Source: a bacterium
Lineage (GTDB): Bacteria; DYJV01; JALVYZ01
Direction: 5' to 3'
DNA: 5,799 bases
Assembly: GCA_027037705.1 (NCBI GenBank)
Contig: JALVYZ010000432.1
Span: 448-6,246 of the forward strand
In this document: piece by piece, positions 1 through 5,799 of the stretch
How positions within the stretch are numbered: the stretch's first letter is position 1
Layout of the letters: each line of letters begins with the position of its first letter
The notes under the pieces: generated by a model
What the model was told of the DNA's origin: nothing
The model's input: the letters and a program-made list of their open reading frames with translations, nothing else
Databases searched by the model: none
Made by a program: the position numbers and the translations under genes

Positions 1-161
1 ATTCCTGGAAAATGTCCATTAAAGTATGGTTCATTTATTGTAACATTTTTAATTGCTTTTATTTTTTTCCATGGTTCATATTCTATAACTTTATCAACAA
101 GTAAAAAAGGATATCTATGTGGTAAAGTTTTTAAAATATCGTGGATATTATAAGATTGCAT
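1..161 (-). CDS. fabZ: 3-hydroxyacyl-[ACP] dehydratase FabZ, N-terminal part (3' end cut by window edge)
   Basis: FabZ removes water from (3R)-3-hydroxyacyl-ACP to give trans-2-enoyl-ACP in the cytoplasmic type II fatty acid synthesis cycle. Fifty-three residues are visible. They carry two hallmarks of the family: the N-terminal [13 protein letters not shown] stretch (residues 13-25) and the active-site GHFPG motif (residues 49-53), whose His50 is the catalytic histidine. The hot-dog-fold helix with the catalytic Glu, expected about 14 residues later, lies outside the window. The ATG at 161-159 is preceded by a strong AAGGAG six bases upstream, and the family normally starts within about 10-15 residues of the LPHRYP motif, so the start is secure. 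The gene begins only 3 nt after the lpxD stop, so the two are almost certainly co-transcribed. FabZ and LpxD use the same class of acyl-ACP, so this pairing links phospholipid and lipid A supply. The related FabA is unlikely given the [11 protein letters not shown] signature. Confidence 0.95.
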   Translation of the reverse strand, partial: MQSYNIHDILKTLPHRYPFLLVDKVIEYEPWKKIKAIKNVTINEPYFNGHFPG

Positions 162-164
162 AGT

Positions 165-1178
165 TTACTCCTTGTTGATTTTCTTTTCCAATTCATTAAC
201 TTTTTTTATTAATTCAGGTAGCTTTTCATACGAAACTGCCCATTTTAACCATTTTTTATGATCAATTGCAGGGGAGCCTGATACTATTTCCTTATCTTTC
301 AATGATTTTGCGATTCCACTTTGAGCTCCTACCATTACATAATCTCCAATTTTTATATGTCCAGCAACACCTACTTGACCTGCTAAGACAACATTTTTTC
401 CAATTTTTGTGCTACCAGAAATGCCAACTTGAGCTACAATTATAGAATTTTCGCCTATTTCAACATTATGTGCAATTTGAACGAGATTATCAATCTTTGT
501 TCCTTTTCCAATTTTTGTATATTCTATTGCTCCTCTATCAATTGTGCAATTTGCTCCAATTTCAACATCATCCTCAATTATTACATTGCCAATTTGAGGA
601 ATTTTAAAATGTTTTTCTCCATCTTGAGCATATCCAAATCCATCGCTTCCAATTACTGTTCCTGCATGGATTATTACATTATTGCCAATAATTGAATTAT
701 TGTAAATTGATACATTAGAATATATAATGCAGTTTTTTCCAATTTTACTATTATCTCCTATATATACATGAGGGTAAATTATTGTATTTTCACCAATTTC
801 AACGTTTTTTCCAATGTAGACAAAAGGGTAAATAGAAATATTTTCAGGCAATTTTGCACTATTATCTACAAATGCTTTATCACTTATCCCTAAATGTTTA
901 ATTTCTTTTTTAGTAAAAAAAGTTAGAAGTTTTGCATAAGCTAAATAAGGATTAGCAGTTACAATCTGTGAAGTTTTTATATCTTTTAATTCTTTTCCAA
1001 CAAAAATTGCACTTGCTTTTGTTTTTTTTGCATATGGAATATATTTTTTATTTACAAGAAAAGTAATATCTCCTTCTTTTGCTTTATCAATAGGCGCAAT
1101 ATTTTTTATTTTTACATTTTCATCACCAACAATTTTACCACCTGTAATTTTAACTATTTCTTTTAATGTTAATTCCAT
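165..1178 (-). CDS. lpxD: UDP-3-O-(3-hydroxyacyl)glucosamine N-acyltransferase LpxD
   Basis: LpxD transfers a (3R)-3-hydroxyacyl chain from ACP to the free 2-amino group of UDP-3-O-acyl-glucosamine, the third step of lipid A synthesis, in the cytoplasm as a homotrimer. The protein has 337 residues, close to the 341 of E. coli LpxD. Residues 1-100 form the uridine-binding domain; Phe40 and Tyr46 have the same spacing as the E. coli pair that sandwiches uracil (Phe43/Tyr49). Residues from about 110 to 290 are hexapeptide repeats ([I/V]-G-x-N type) of a left-handed beta helix. The conserved GSDGFGY segment is at 177-183. The catalytic base motif QIAHNV places His237 at the E. coli His239 position, and His274 in VAGHIKIG matches E. 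coli His276. A C-terminal helix (about 309-337) is typical. The ATG at 1178 has AAGGTG just upstream and the N-terminus aligns with the family. A glycine (Gly288) appears at the acyl-length ruler position; see findings. LpxA is excluded by the length and the N-terminal domain. Confidence 0.97.
   Translation of the reverse strand: MELTLKEIVKITGGKIVGDENVKIKNIAPIDKAKEGDITFLVNKKYIPYAKKTKASAIFVGKELKDIKTSQIVTANPYLAYAKLLTFFTKKEIKHLGISDKAFVDNSAKLPENISIYPFVYIGKNVEIGENTIIYPHVYIGDNSKIGKNCIIYSNVSIYNNSIIGNNVIIHAGTVIGSDGFGYAQDGEKHFKIPQIGNVIIEDDVEIGANCTIDRGAIEYTKIGKGTKIDNLVQIAHNVEIGENSIIVAQVGISGSTKIGKNVVLAGQVGVAGHIKIGDYVMVGAQSGIAKSLKDKEIVSGSPAIDHKKWLKWAVSYEKLPELIKKVNELEKKINKE
168..173 (-). promoter_or_regulatory. 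Ribosome binding site of fabZ, inside the end of lpxD
   Basis: AAGGAG on the minus strand, six bases before the fabZ ATG at 161. It abuts the lpxD stop codon (167-165), so ribosomes finishing lpxD sit on the fabZ start region. This suggests translational coupling. Confidence 0.8.
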
Positions 1179-1182
1179 ACTA

Positions 1183-1188
1183 CACCTT
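1183..1188 (-). promoter_or_regulatory. Ribosome binding site of lpxD, overlapping the skp stop
   Basis: AAGGTG on the minus strand, four bases before the lpxD ATG at 1178 (six from its GG core). Its first two bases are the last two of the skp TAA stop (1189-1187), so termination of skp and initiation of lpxD are physically linked. Confidence 0.65.
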
Positions 1189-1717
1189 ATTTTTTCTTTT
1201 TATATGATTTGTTAAATTCTTCTAATATTTTATCTGTTATATCAGAAGATTTTGAAACATATACAATACCACCTTCTTGTTTTTCAATAATAAATGTAAA
1301 ATTATGTTTTTTACCATAATCATTTGCAATTTTTAATATATCATGAATAAGCTTTTGAGTTTTTTCTTTATAAATATTTTTAAGTTCATTTTCAGAATCT
1401 GAAGCGTACAATTTTAAATCTCTCAATTTTTTTTGATATTCTTTCTCTTTTTCCTGTTTTGCTTCCTCACTCATCATCATTGCTTTTTTTTCTAAATCTT
1501 GTCTCATTTGTTTTAATTGTTGTTCTCTTTTTTTAATTTCTTTTGAATAAAAATCTCTTTTCTGTTCTAATAACTTTTTAATATCTTGACCTGCTTGAGA
1601 TTTTATCATTACTTTTTGTAAGTCAAAAACTCCTATTTTTACTTCTGCAAATAAATTAGCAGAAAATAAAATAATAATTCCAGTAACTAAACAATAAAAA
1701 AGTTTTTTTAAACTCAT
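1187..1717 (-). CDS. skp: Periplasmic chaperone Skp/OmpH family
   Basis: Skp (OmpH) is a trimeric periplasmic chaperone that holds unfolded outer-membrane proteins between the Sec translocon and the BAM complex. The 176-residue product has a clear signal peptide: Lys4-Lys5, a hydrophobic core (about 6-20) and a probable signal peptidase I site after NLFA, giving a mature chain that starts EVKIG at residue 25. The mature start ([12 protein letters not shown]) is the typical beta-strand opening of the family. Residues about 42-135 are highly charged, Lys/Glu/Gln-rich and heptad-like, forming the long coiled-coil tentacles. The chain then returns to the body domain ([16 protein letters not shown], 140-155) and ends in a lysine tail. 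Size fits the family (about 160-190 residues). Cys9 lies within the hydrophobic core without a lipobox, so it is not a lipoprotein. Its position between bamA and lpxD is the classic location. Sequence in this family is poorly conserved; the call rests on architecture and context as much as on motifs. Confidence 0.92.
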   Translation of the reverse strand: MSLKKLFYCLVTGIIILFSANLFAEVKIGVFDLQKVMIKSQAGQDIKKLLEQKRDFYSKEIKKREQQLKQMRQDLEKKAMMMSEEAKQEKEKEYQKKLRDLKLYASDSENELKNIYKEKTQKLIHDILKIANDYGKKHNFTFIIEKQEGGIVYVSKSSDITDKILEEFNKSYKKKK

Positions 1718-1722
1718 TTTTA

Positions 1723-1730
1723 CCCCCCTT
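1723..1730 (-). promoter_or_regulatory. Ribosome binding site of skp with a G6 run
   Basis: AAGGGGGG on the minus strand, five bases before the skp ATG at 1717. It is the most GC-rich element of the 29-nt bamA-skp gap and stands out in this AT-rich sequence. The rest of the gap is A/T only. No hairpin or T-tract terminator is visible between the two genes. Confidence 0.75.
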
Positions 1731-1746
1731 TATTTTTATATTTTTA

Positions 1747-4011
1747 TTAAAATGTTTTTCCCATTGAAAAATGGAAAATTGAGCTTTTTTCATCTGATTT
1801 TGGACTTAAATTAAGACCCCAATATACCACAACAGGTCCAAAAGGAGATCTCCAGCTAATACCAGCTCCCACACTTTTTCTTAAATCTAAATCAAATTCT
1901 CCTTCGTCATAACCTTTTCCCATATCATAAAAAATAACACCTCTTACACCAAGCTCTTCTAATATTGGGAATCTTATTTCTGTATTTGTAATTATTTCTT
2001 TGTCAGCACCTTTAACATCTCCTACTTCATCTCTTGGACCTGCTTTACCAAATTTAAATCCTCTTAATGTTTTTACTCCACCTACATAAAATTTTTCCCA
2101 TGATGGAATTTCATCTCCATTAAAAGAATCTATATATCCTAATCTCAATCTAAAAGTAAAGACAATTTTATTTTTAATTTTTTTAAACCATCTACTTTCA
2201 CCAATTAATTTATAGAAATTTTCATCACCACCAAATATAGAATTTGCAACATTTAGTGTAAAGCTCTGAATAACTCCTTTTGTAGGATAATAGTAATCAT
2301 CCGTTGTATTTTTAGAGAGAGATAAAACAAATCCGCCTGATGATCGAGTTCCTTCTTCATCTTTTATATATTCAGCAGCATCCTCACTTACATTATATAC
2401 CTTGACTTTTTCCCAATAATACTGCATCTTCCATCCTGAAAAATCATTAAATGGAGCACCAAATCCTATACTAAAACCTTTACTTAAAGTATCATAACTA
2501 TCATACTCTGTATCAATAGAATATAAATTATAAGATGATGAAATTTTGGTATCTAAAAAAGCAGGATCTTCAAATAAAATATTATATCTACTATAAGAAG
2601 AACTAAAATTTACATAGAAATTTGCATTGTAACCTTTTCCAAATAGATTGTTTTTTGCAAGGGAACCAGTAAAAATAAAATTATTAGATGAACTATATCC
2701 ACCTCCTATTGTAAAGCTTCCTGTTTGTTGTTCTTTAACTTTTACATTTGCATCTATTTCATTATTTGATACTTTTTTTGTAGTTATATCTACTTCAGAA
2801 AAATATCCTGTTCTTTTTAAAAGAACTCTACTTCTCTTTAACCCTGTTACAGTGTATTTATCTTGTTCATAAATTCTTAAATTTCTTCTTATTACTTTGT
2901 CTCTTGTATAAGTATTTCCTGAAATATGTATCTCTCTAAATTTAAATAGGTTACCTCTCTCTACTTTGAATGCAACTGATACAGTTAAATTATCATCATT
3001 AATTCTTGTTATTGGATTGATATCTGCAAATGCGTATCCCATATCTCCATAAGCATCTGTCAAATATTGAATATCGTCATGTATTTTTTTGTTATTAAAA
3101 AAGTCACCTTTTTTGCATTGTAAATTTCGTAAAAGCTTTTTCCTTGTGATATTATCTAAATTTTTATCAATTATTTTTATATCTGAAAATTTGTATCTTT
3201 TCCCCTCTTCAATCTTGAATGTAACAGTTAAATATTTCCCACCTTTTAATATTTTTACTACTGGATCAAATACTTTTGCTCTAACATAACCTTCTGTGTA
3301 ATAAAGATTTTCAATTCTTTTAACATCTTTTTCCAATTCAGACTTTTTTAGATATCCAGTCCCAGTTACCCATGATAAAAGAAAATTATATGGTCTTGTG
3401 AAGATATGTTTTTGAATTTTAGATGATTTAATATGCTTATTTCCAACAAATTTTACTTTTTTTACTTTTGATTTTATTCCTTCATTTATTATAATATCTA
3501 TTGTTACTCTATTATGAACAGGTTTTGAAATTTTATATTTAACCTTAACATTATAAAAACCATTTTCCTGGTATATATCAATAATTTTTTGAATATCTTT
3601 TTTTAATAATTCTTCATTTAATACAGTAAAAGGTTTGACCTTTAATTCTTTTGTAATTTTTGATTTTTTTAGTTTTTTTATTCCTTTAAAATTTATAAAA
3701 CCAATGTAAGGTTTTTCCACAACAATGAATGTTATTTCAACTCCTTTTTTTAGTTTATGATAATTAACCAAAACATTTTCAAAATAACCCATTCTATATA
3801 TATTTTTTACATCTTTCCTAATTTTATTAATATCGAAAATGTCCCCAGGTTTTGTTGAAATGTAAGGATAGATTGCATCTTTTTCTATCCTTTTATTACC
3901 TAATATATTAACTTTATAAACAACATCATATTTTGATTGAGAAGAAAGGTTGACAGTGGAGAAGAATATCAGGAGAAGTATTAACTTATATGATTTCTTC
4001 GATATACCCAT
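1747..4011 (-). CDS. bamA: Outer-membrane protein assembly factor BamA (Omp85 family)
   Basis: BamA is the central subunit of the beta-barrel assembly machine and inserts barrel proteins into the outer membrane. With the start used here it has 754 residues. Residues 1-26 are a signal peptide (Lys5-Lys6, hydrophobic LILLLIFF core, Ser-rich end; cleavage near 24-26). Five POTRA domains follow at about 28-100, 101-178, 181-271, 274-352 and 355-427, each with a recurrent phi-x-phi-x-G-N/K turn (LGNK, FKGI, VGNK, SGNT). The 16-stranded barrel spans about 430-754. It includes the DDYYYPTKG segment (571-579), the LRGF form of the conserved VRGF loop-6 motif (649-652), SPFGP (722-726) and a C-terminal phenylalanine (F754), the terminal residue of the beta signal. 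The reading frame stays open up to a TTG at 4074, but that would put 21 charged residues before the signal peptide and has no ribosome site. The ATG at 4011 overlaps the end of lolD by 26 nt. TamA is excluded by the five POTRAs and the neighbours. Confidence 0.97.
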   Translation of the reverse strand: MGISKKSYKLILLLIFFSTVNLSSQSKYDVVYKVNILGNKRIEKDAIYPYISTKPGDIFDINKIRKDVKNIYRMGYFENVLVNYHKLKKGVEITFIVVEKPYIGFINFKGIKKLKKSKITKELKVKPFTVLNEELLKKDIQKIIDIYQENGFYNVKVKYKISKPVHNRVTIDIIINEGIKSKVKKVKFVGNKHIKSSKIQKHIFTRPYNFLLSWVTGTGYLKKSELEKDVKRIENLYYTEGYVRAKVFDPVVKILKGGKYLTVTFKIEEGKRYKFSDIKIIDKNLDNITRKKLLRNLQCKKGDFFNNKKIHDDIQYLTDAYGDMGYAFADINPITRINDDNLTVSVAFKVERGNLFKFREIHISGNTYTRDKVIRRNLRIYEQDKYTVTGLKRSRVLLKRTGYFSEVDITTKKVSNNEIDANVKVKEQQTGSFTIGGGYSSSNNFIFTGSLAKNNLFGKGYNANFYVNFSSSYSRYNILFEDPAFLDTKISSSYNLYSIDTEYDSYDTLSKGFSIGFGAPFNDFSGWKMQYYWEKVKVYNVSEDAAEYIKDEEGTRSSGGFVLSLSKNTTDDYYYPTKGVIQSFTLNVANSIFGGDENFYKLIGESRWFKKIKNKIVFTFRLRLGYIDSFNGDEIPSWEKFYVGGVKTLRGFKFGKAGPRDEVGDVKGADKEIITNTEIRFPILEELGVRGVIFYDMGKGYDEGEFDLDLRKSVGAGISWRSPFGPVVVYWGLNLSPKSDEKSSIFHFSMGKTF

Positions 4012-4669
4012 CTTTAATGACAACCTTTCTCGGGCAGGTTTGAGCAATTTCTTCATTATGAGTTGCAATAACAATTGTCAAATCAAATTCTTCTCTAAAA
4101 ATATCAAGTAATTCTAACATCTTCATACTTGAAATTGAGTCAAGATTTCCTGTTGGTTCATCTGCAAATAGGATTTCTGGTTTATTAATTAAAGCTCTGG
4201 CGATTGCTACTCTTTGTTGTTCTCCTCCAGATAGTTCAGAAGGTTTATGATTTCTTCTTTTGAAAATTTCTAATTTATGAAGTAGATACTCTGCTCTTTG
4301 TAAAGAATTTTTTAAACTTATTCCTTTTATTAAAGATGGAAGTATAATATTTTCTAATGCTGTTAATTCTTTAATTAAATAATGAAATTGAAAAACAAAA
4401 CCAATATGTTTGTTCCTTAAAGCTGCTAATTTGTCTTCACTAAGTTGAGAAATTTTTTTGTTTTTAAAATAAATTTTTCCCTTTGTTGGATAATCAAGAG
4501 AACCAAGAACGTTTAATAATGTAGATTTTCCTGAGCCAGATTTTCCTGTAATTGCTAATTTATCTTTTTTATATATTTCTAAATTTATATTTTTTAAAAC
4601 AGGTATTTCAATAGAATCTTTATAATAGCTTTTATAAATATTTTCTGCTTTTAATATTATTTTTTCCAA
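3986..4669 (-). CDS. lolD: Lipoprotein-releasing ABC transporter ATP-binding protein LolD
   Basis: LolD is the cytoplasmic ATPase dimer of the Lol transporter, which powers release of outer-membrane lipoproteins from the inner membrane to the carrier LolA. The 227-residue product has every ABC element in order: Walker A GKSGSGKST (42-50), Q-loop Gln94 in FVFQF, signature LSGGEQQR (146-153), Walker B ILFADEP (166-172, with catalytic Glu171), D-loop GNLD (174-177) and H-loop His204. The segment HYLIKELTALENI (96-108) matches the LolD/MacB-type helical-domain region. Length matches E. coli LolD (233). The start is TTG at 4669-4667: a GAGGA lies nine bases upstream, no ATG is usable (the ATG at 4685 meets a stop after four codons), and the first residues (EKIILKAENIYKSY) align with the family start. 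lolC ends 24 nt upstream, making the cognate permease its partner. FtsE or MacB-type ATPases look similar; the lolC neighbour and outer-membrane context decide. Confidence 0.94.
   Translation of the reverse strand: MEKIILKAENIYKSYYKDSIEIPVLKNINLEIYKKDKLAITGKSGSGKSTLLNVLGSLDYPTKGKIYFKNKKISQLSEDKLAALRNKHIGFVFQFHYLIKELTALENIILPSLIKGISLKNSLQRAEYLLHKLEIFKRRNHKPSELSGGEQQRVAIARALINKPEILFADEPTGNLDSISSMKMLELLDIFREEFDLTIVIATHNEEIAQTCPRKVVIKDGYIEEII
4024..4028 (-). promoter_or_regulatory. Weak, distant ribosome binding site of bamA inside lolD
   Basis: AAAGG on the minus strand, 12 bases before the ATG at 4011. The spacing is longer than ideal, and the site lies within the lolD coding region. Initiation of bamA probably relies on ribosomes arriving from lolD. 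The upstream alternatives (TTG at 4074 and ATG at 4056) have no recognisable site at all. Confidence 0.4.
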
Positions 4670-4678
4670 TTTAATAAA

Positions 4679-4683
4679 TCCTC
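4679..4683 (-). promoter_or_regulatory. Ribosome binding site that fixes the TTG start of lolD
   Basis: GAGGA on the minus strand, nine bases before the TTG at 4669. There is no in-frame ATG nearby: the next in-frame methionine is residue 183, beyond the Walker A, signature and Walker B motifs. This site and the family N-terminus together support initiation at TTG. Confidence 0.7.
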
Positions 4684-4693
4684 ATAAATAAAA

Positions 4694-5799
4694 TTATTCA
4701 TATCTAAGAACCTCCACAGGCTTTAACTTAGAAGCCTGTATAGCTGGATAAATTGTTGCTATAAATGATAAAGCAATTGATGACAAAAATATTATTGCAA
4801 TGTAAAAAATATTCATTTCAACAGGTAATGTTGTGATATAATAAACATCTTTAGGAAGATGTATAAATTGATATTTTTTTAGTAGAAAGCAAATAATACA
4901 ACCTAATAATGTTCCTAAAATAGTCCCAGTAATTCCTATTATTAAACCTTTTAAAATGAAGATTTCCATTATATCTTTTCTTTTAGCTCCAATTGATTTC
5001 AAAATAGCAATATCTCTATTTTTTTCAAGAATTATCATTATTAAAGTACTTGCAATATTAAAAGCAGCAACAAGTATAATTAAAGTCAAAATTATAAACA
5101 TTGTAACTCGTTCCAGTTTCATTGCAGAAAAAAGATTTTTATTCATATCCATCCAGGTTCGTGTCCAATATGGATATTTTAATTTTAAAATTATTGCTTT
5201 TCCTATTTTATTTACTTTATAAATATTATCAACAAATACTTCTAATCCCGTAACTTTATCCCCCATATTAAAGAAGTTTTGAGCTTCTTTAATTGAAATA
5301 AAACACATTGAAGAATCATAATCATACATCCCTGATTGAAAAATTCCTGTAACTTTATATTTTTTCATTTTTGGAATTATACCCATTGGGGTTAACCTAC
5401 CAAAAGGAGACACCATATCAATTGTATCACCAATTTTTATTCCAAGATTTTCAGAAAGTTCTTTTCCAACAATAATGGAATTCTTTTCTTTTAGCTCGCC
5501 TTTTTTGATAATTTTCTTTAAGATTTTACTATTAGGTAAAATACCTCTAACTACCACCCCTGAAACAAGTCCTTTATTTGAAAGCATTGCCTGTTTGTAT
5601 ATAAATGGTTCAACATCAGTAATATGTTGTATCGGTTTTATTTCCTTTATTATTTTATTGTACTCTTTAATATCATCTCCATATTTTAAAACTACTATAT
5701 GAGAATTAATGTTGATAATTTTTTCTCTCAAATTATGATCAAAACCATCCATTACAGAAAGAACTACAATTAATGTCATTACACCTATTATAATTCCAA
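4694..5799 (-). CDS. lolC: Lipoprotein-releasing ABC transporter permease LolC/E family, 5' end cut by window edge
   Basis: This is the membrane subunit that binds outer-membrane lipoproteins in the inner membrane and passes them to LolA. The frame runs off the window: six residues (GIIIGV) precede the methionine at 5779, which lies inside the first membrane helix and is not the start. With 367 residues visible and about 400 usual, roughly 30 N-terminal residues are missing. Numbering from that methionine: the rest of helix 1 (about 1-10, LIVVLSVMDGF), a periplasmic MacB_PCD-type domain (about 25-215) with the Hook-like stretch around TPMG (130-133), then an FtsX-type domain. That domain has membrane helices at about 226-250, 275-299 and 324-347 and the cytoplasmic coupling helix EKNRDIAILKSIGA (252-265). 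The C-terminus (ASKLKPVEVLRYE) is the usual family ending. The TPMG segment resembles E. coli LolC rather than LolE, but many lineages have one permease doing both jobs. A MacB permease would be fused to or paired with a different ATPase and lacks this Hook. Confidence 0.92.
   Translation of the reverse strand, partial: GIIIGVMTLIVVLSVMDGFDHNLREKIININSHIVVLKYGDDIKEYNKIIKEIKPIQHITDVEPFIYKQAMLSNKGLVSGVVVRGILPNSKILKKIIKKGELKEKNSIIVGKELSENLGIKIGDTIDMVSPFGRLTPMGIIPKMKKYKVTGIFQSGMYDYDSSMCFISIKEAQNFFNMGDKVTGLEVFVDNIYKVNKIGKAIILKLKYPYWTRTWMDMNKNLFSAMKLERVTMFIILTLIILVAAFNIASTLIMIILEKNRDIAILKSIGAKRKDIMEIFILKGLIIGITGTILGTLLGCIICFLLKKYQFIHLPKDVYYITTLPVEMNIFYIAIIFLSSIALSFIATIYPAIQASKLKPVEVLRYE

Noticed and set aside
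429-695. Open plus-strand frame of 88 codons opposite lpxD
   Set aside because: It is the antisense shadow of the hexapeptide-repeat region of lpxD; its Asn/Ile/Cys-rich product has no recognisable domain and there is no ribosome site.
344-818. Recurring short DNA motif close to TTCCAATTTTT on the plus strand (near 346, 399, 507, 738, 810), looking like dispersed repeats or a degenerate array
   Set aside because: Spacing is irregular and each copy encodes the Ile-Gly-Lys/Glu turn of the left-handed beta-helix hexapeptides of LpxD. Protein repeats explain it fully.
1718-1746. The bamA-skp gap as a possible promoter or terminator
   Set aside because: Only 29 nt, all A/T apart from the skp ribosome site. 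There is no inverted repeat and no paired -35/-10 that stands out from the AT-rich background.
2648-3289. Two plus-strand open frames (2648-2872 and 3089-3289) opposite bamA
   Set aside because: Both lie antisense to the POTRA region and early barrel of an intact bamA, and have no ribosome site or recognisable motif.
4956-5702. Two plus-strand open frames (4956-5222 and 5475-5702) opposite lolC
   Set aside because: Antisense to membrane helices and the periplasmic domain of lolC. Their hydrophobic look comes from complementing Ile/Lys/Asn codons in AT-rich DNA.
1-5799. TATAAT-like hexamers on the minus strand as internal promoters
   Set aside because: Such hexamers are expected by chance many times at this base composition, and none has a convincing -35 partner in front of a gene start.
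1-5799. A previously undescribed system in the window
   Set aside because: All sequence is accounted for by six well-known envelope biogenesis genes with intact motifs. There is no unexplained gene, long gap, repeat array or foreign-looking segment.

Overview
The window holds six genes, all read from the minus strand and packed with almost no spacing. In transcription order (high to low coordinates) they are lolC (5' end cut off by the window edge), lolD, bamA, skp/ompH, lpxD and fabZ (3' end cut off by the other edge). Together they form a compact outer-membrane biogenesis operon. Junctions are 24 nt (lolC-lolD), a 26-nt overlap (lolD-bamA, with the start chosen here), 29 nt (bamA-skp), 8 nt (skp-lpxD) and 3 nt (lpxD-fabZ). 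I see no terminator, convincing promoter, RNA gene, mobile element or CRISPR array, and no intergenic stretch longer than 29 nt.

The organism must be a diderm bacterium that makes lipid A. It carries a lipid A acyltransferase (LpxD), the central beta-barrel insertase (BamA), its periplasmic chaperone partner (Skp) and the lipoprotein release transporter (LolCD). The DNA is very AT-rich, with many AAA/AAT/ATA codons and Lys/Ile/Asn-rich proteins. In E. coli, lolCDE lies elsewhere and rseP precedes bamA; a lolC-lolD-bamA-skp-lpxD-fabZ order recalls several non-gammaproteobacterial diderm lineages, such as delta-proteobacteria-like groups. I cannot place the lineage further from sequence reading alone.

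How the genes work together: LolC and LolD extract mature lipoproteins from the inner membrane. Among the usual cargo are the lipoprotein subunits of the BAM complex. BamA, helped by Skp, which holds unfolded porins in the periplasm, assembles beta-barrel proteins in the outer membrane. LpxD adds the N-linked 3-hydroxyacyl chain of lipid A, and FabZ dehydrates the same class of 3-hydroxyacyl-ACP substrate for phospholipid fatty acids. The block therefore covers lipoprotein, barrel protein and LPS/phospholipid supply.

All catalytic and structural signatures I can check are intact, and nothing looks degraded or transferred. I did not find a previously undescribed system. The points worth a second look are modest: the lolD/bamA overlap and start choice, a TTG start for lolD, a glycine at the predicted acyl-chain ruler position of LpxD, the LolC-type Hook motif in the permease, and A8 tracts inside skp and lpxD.
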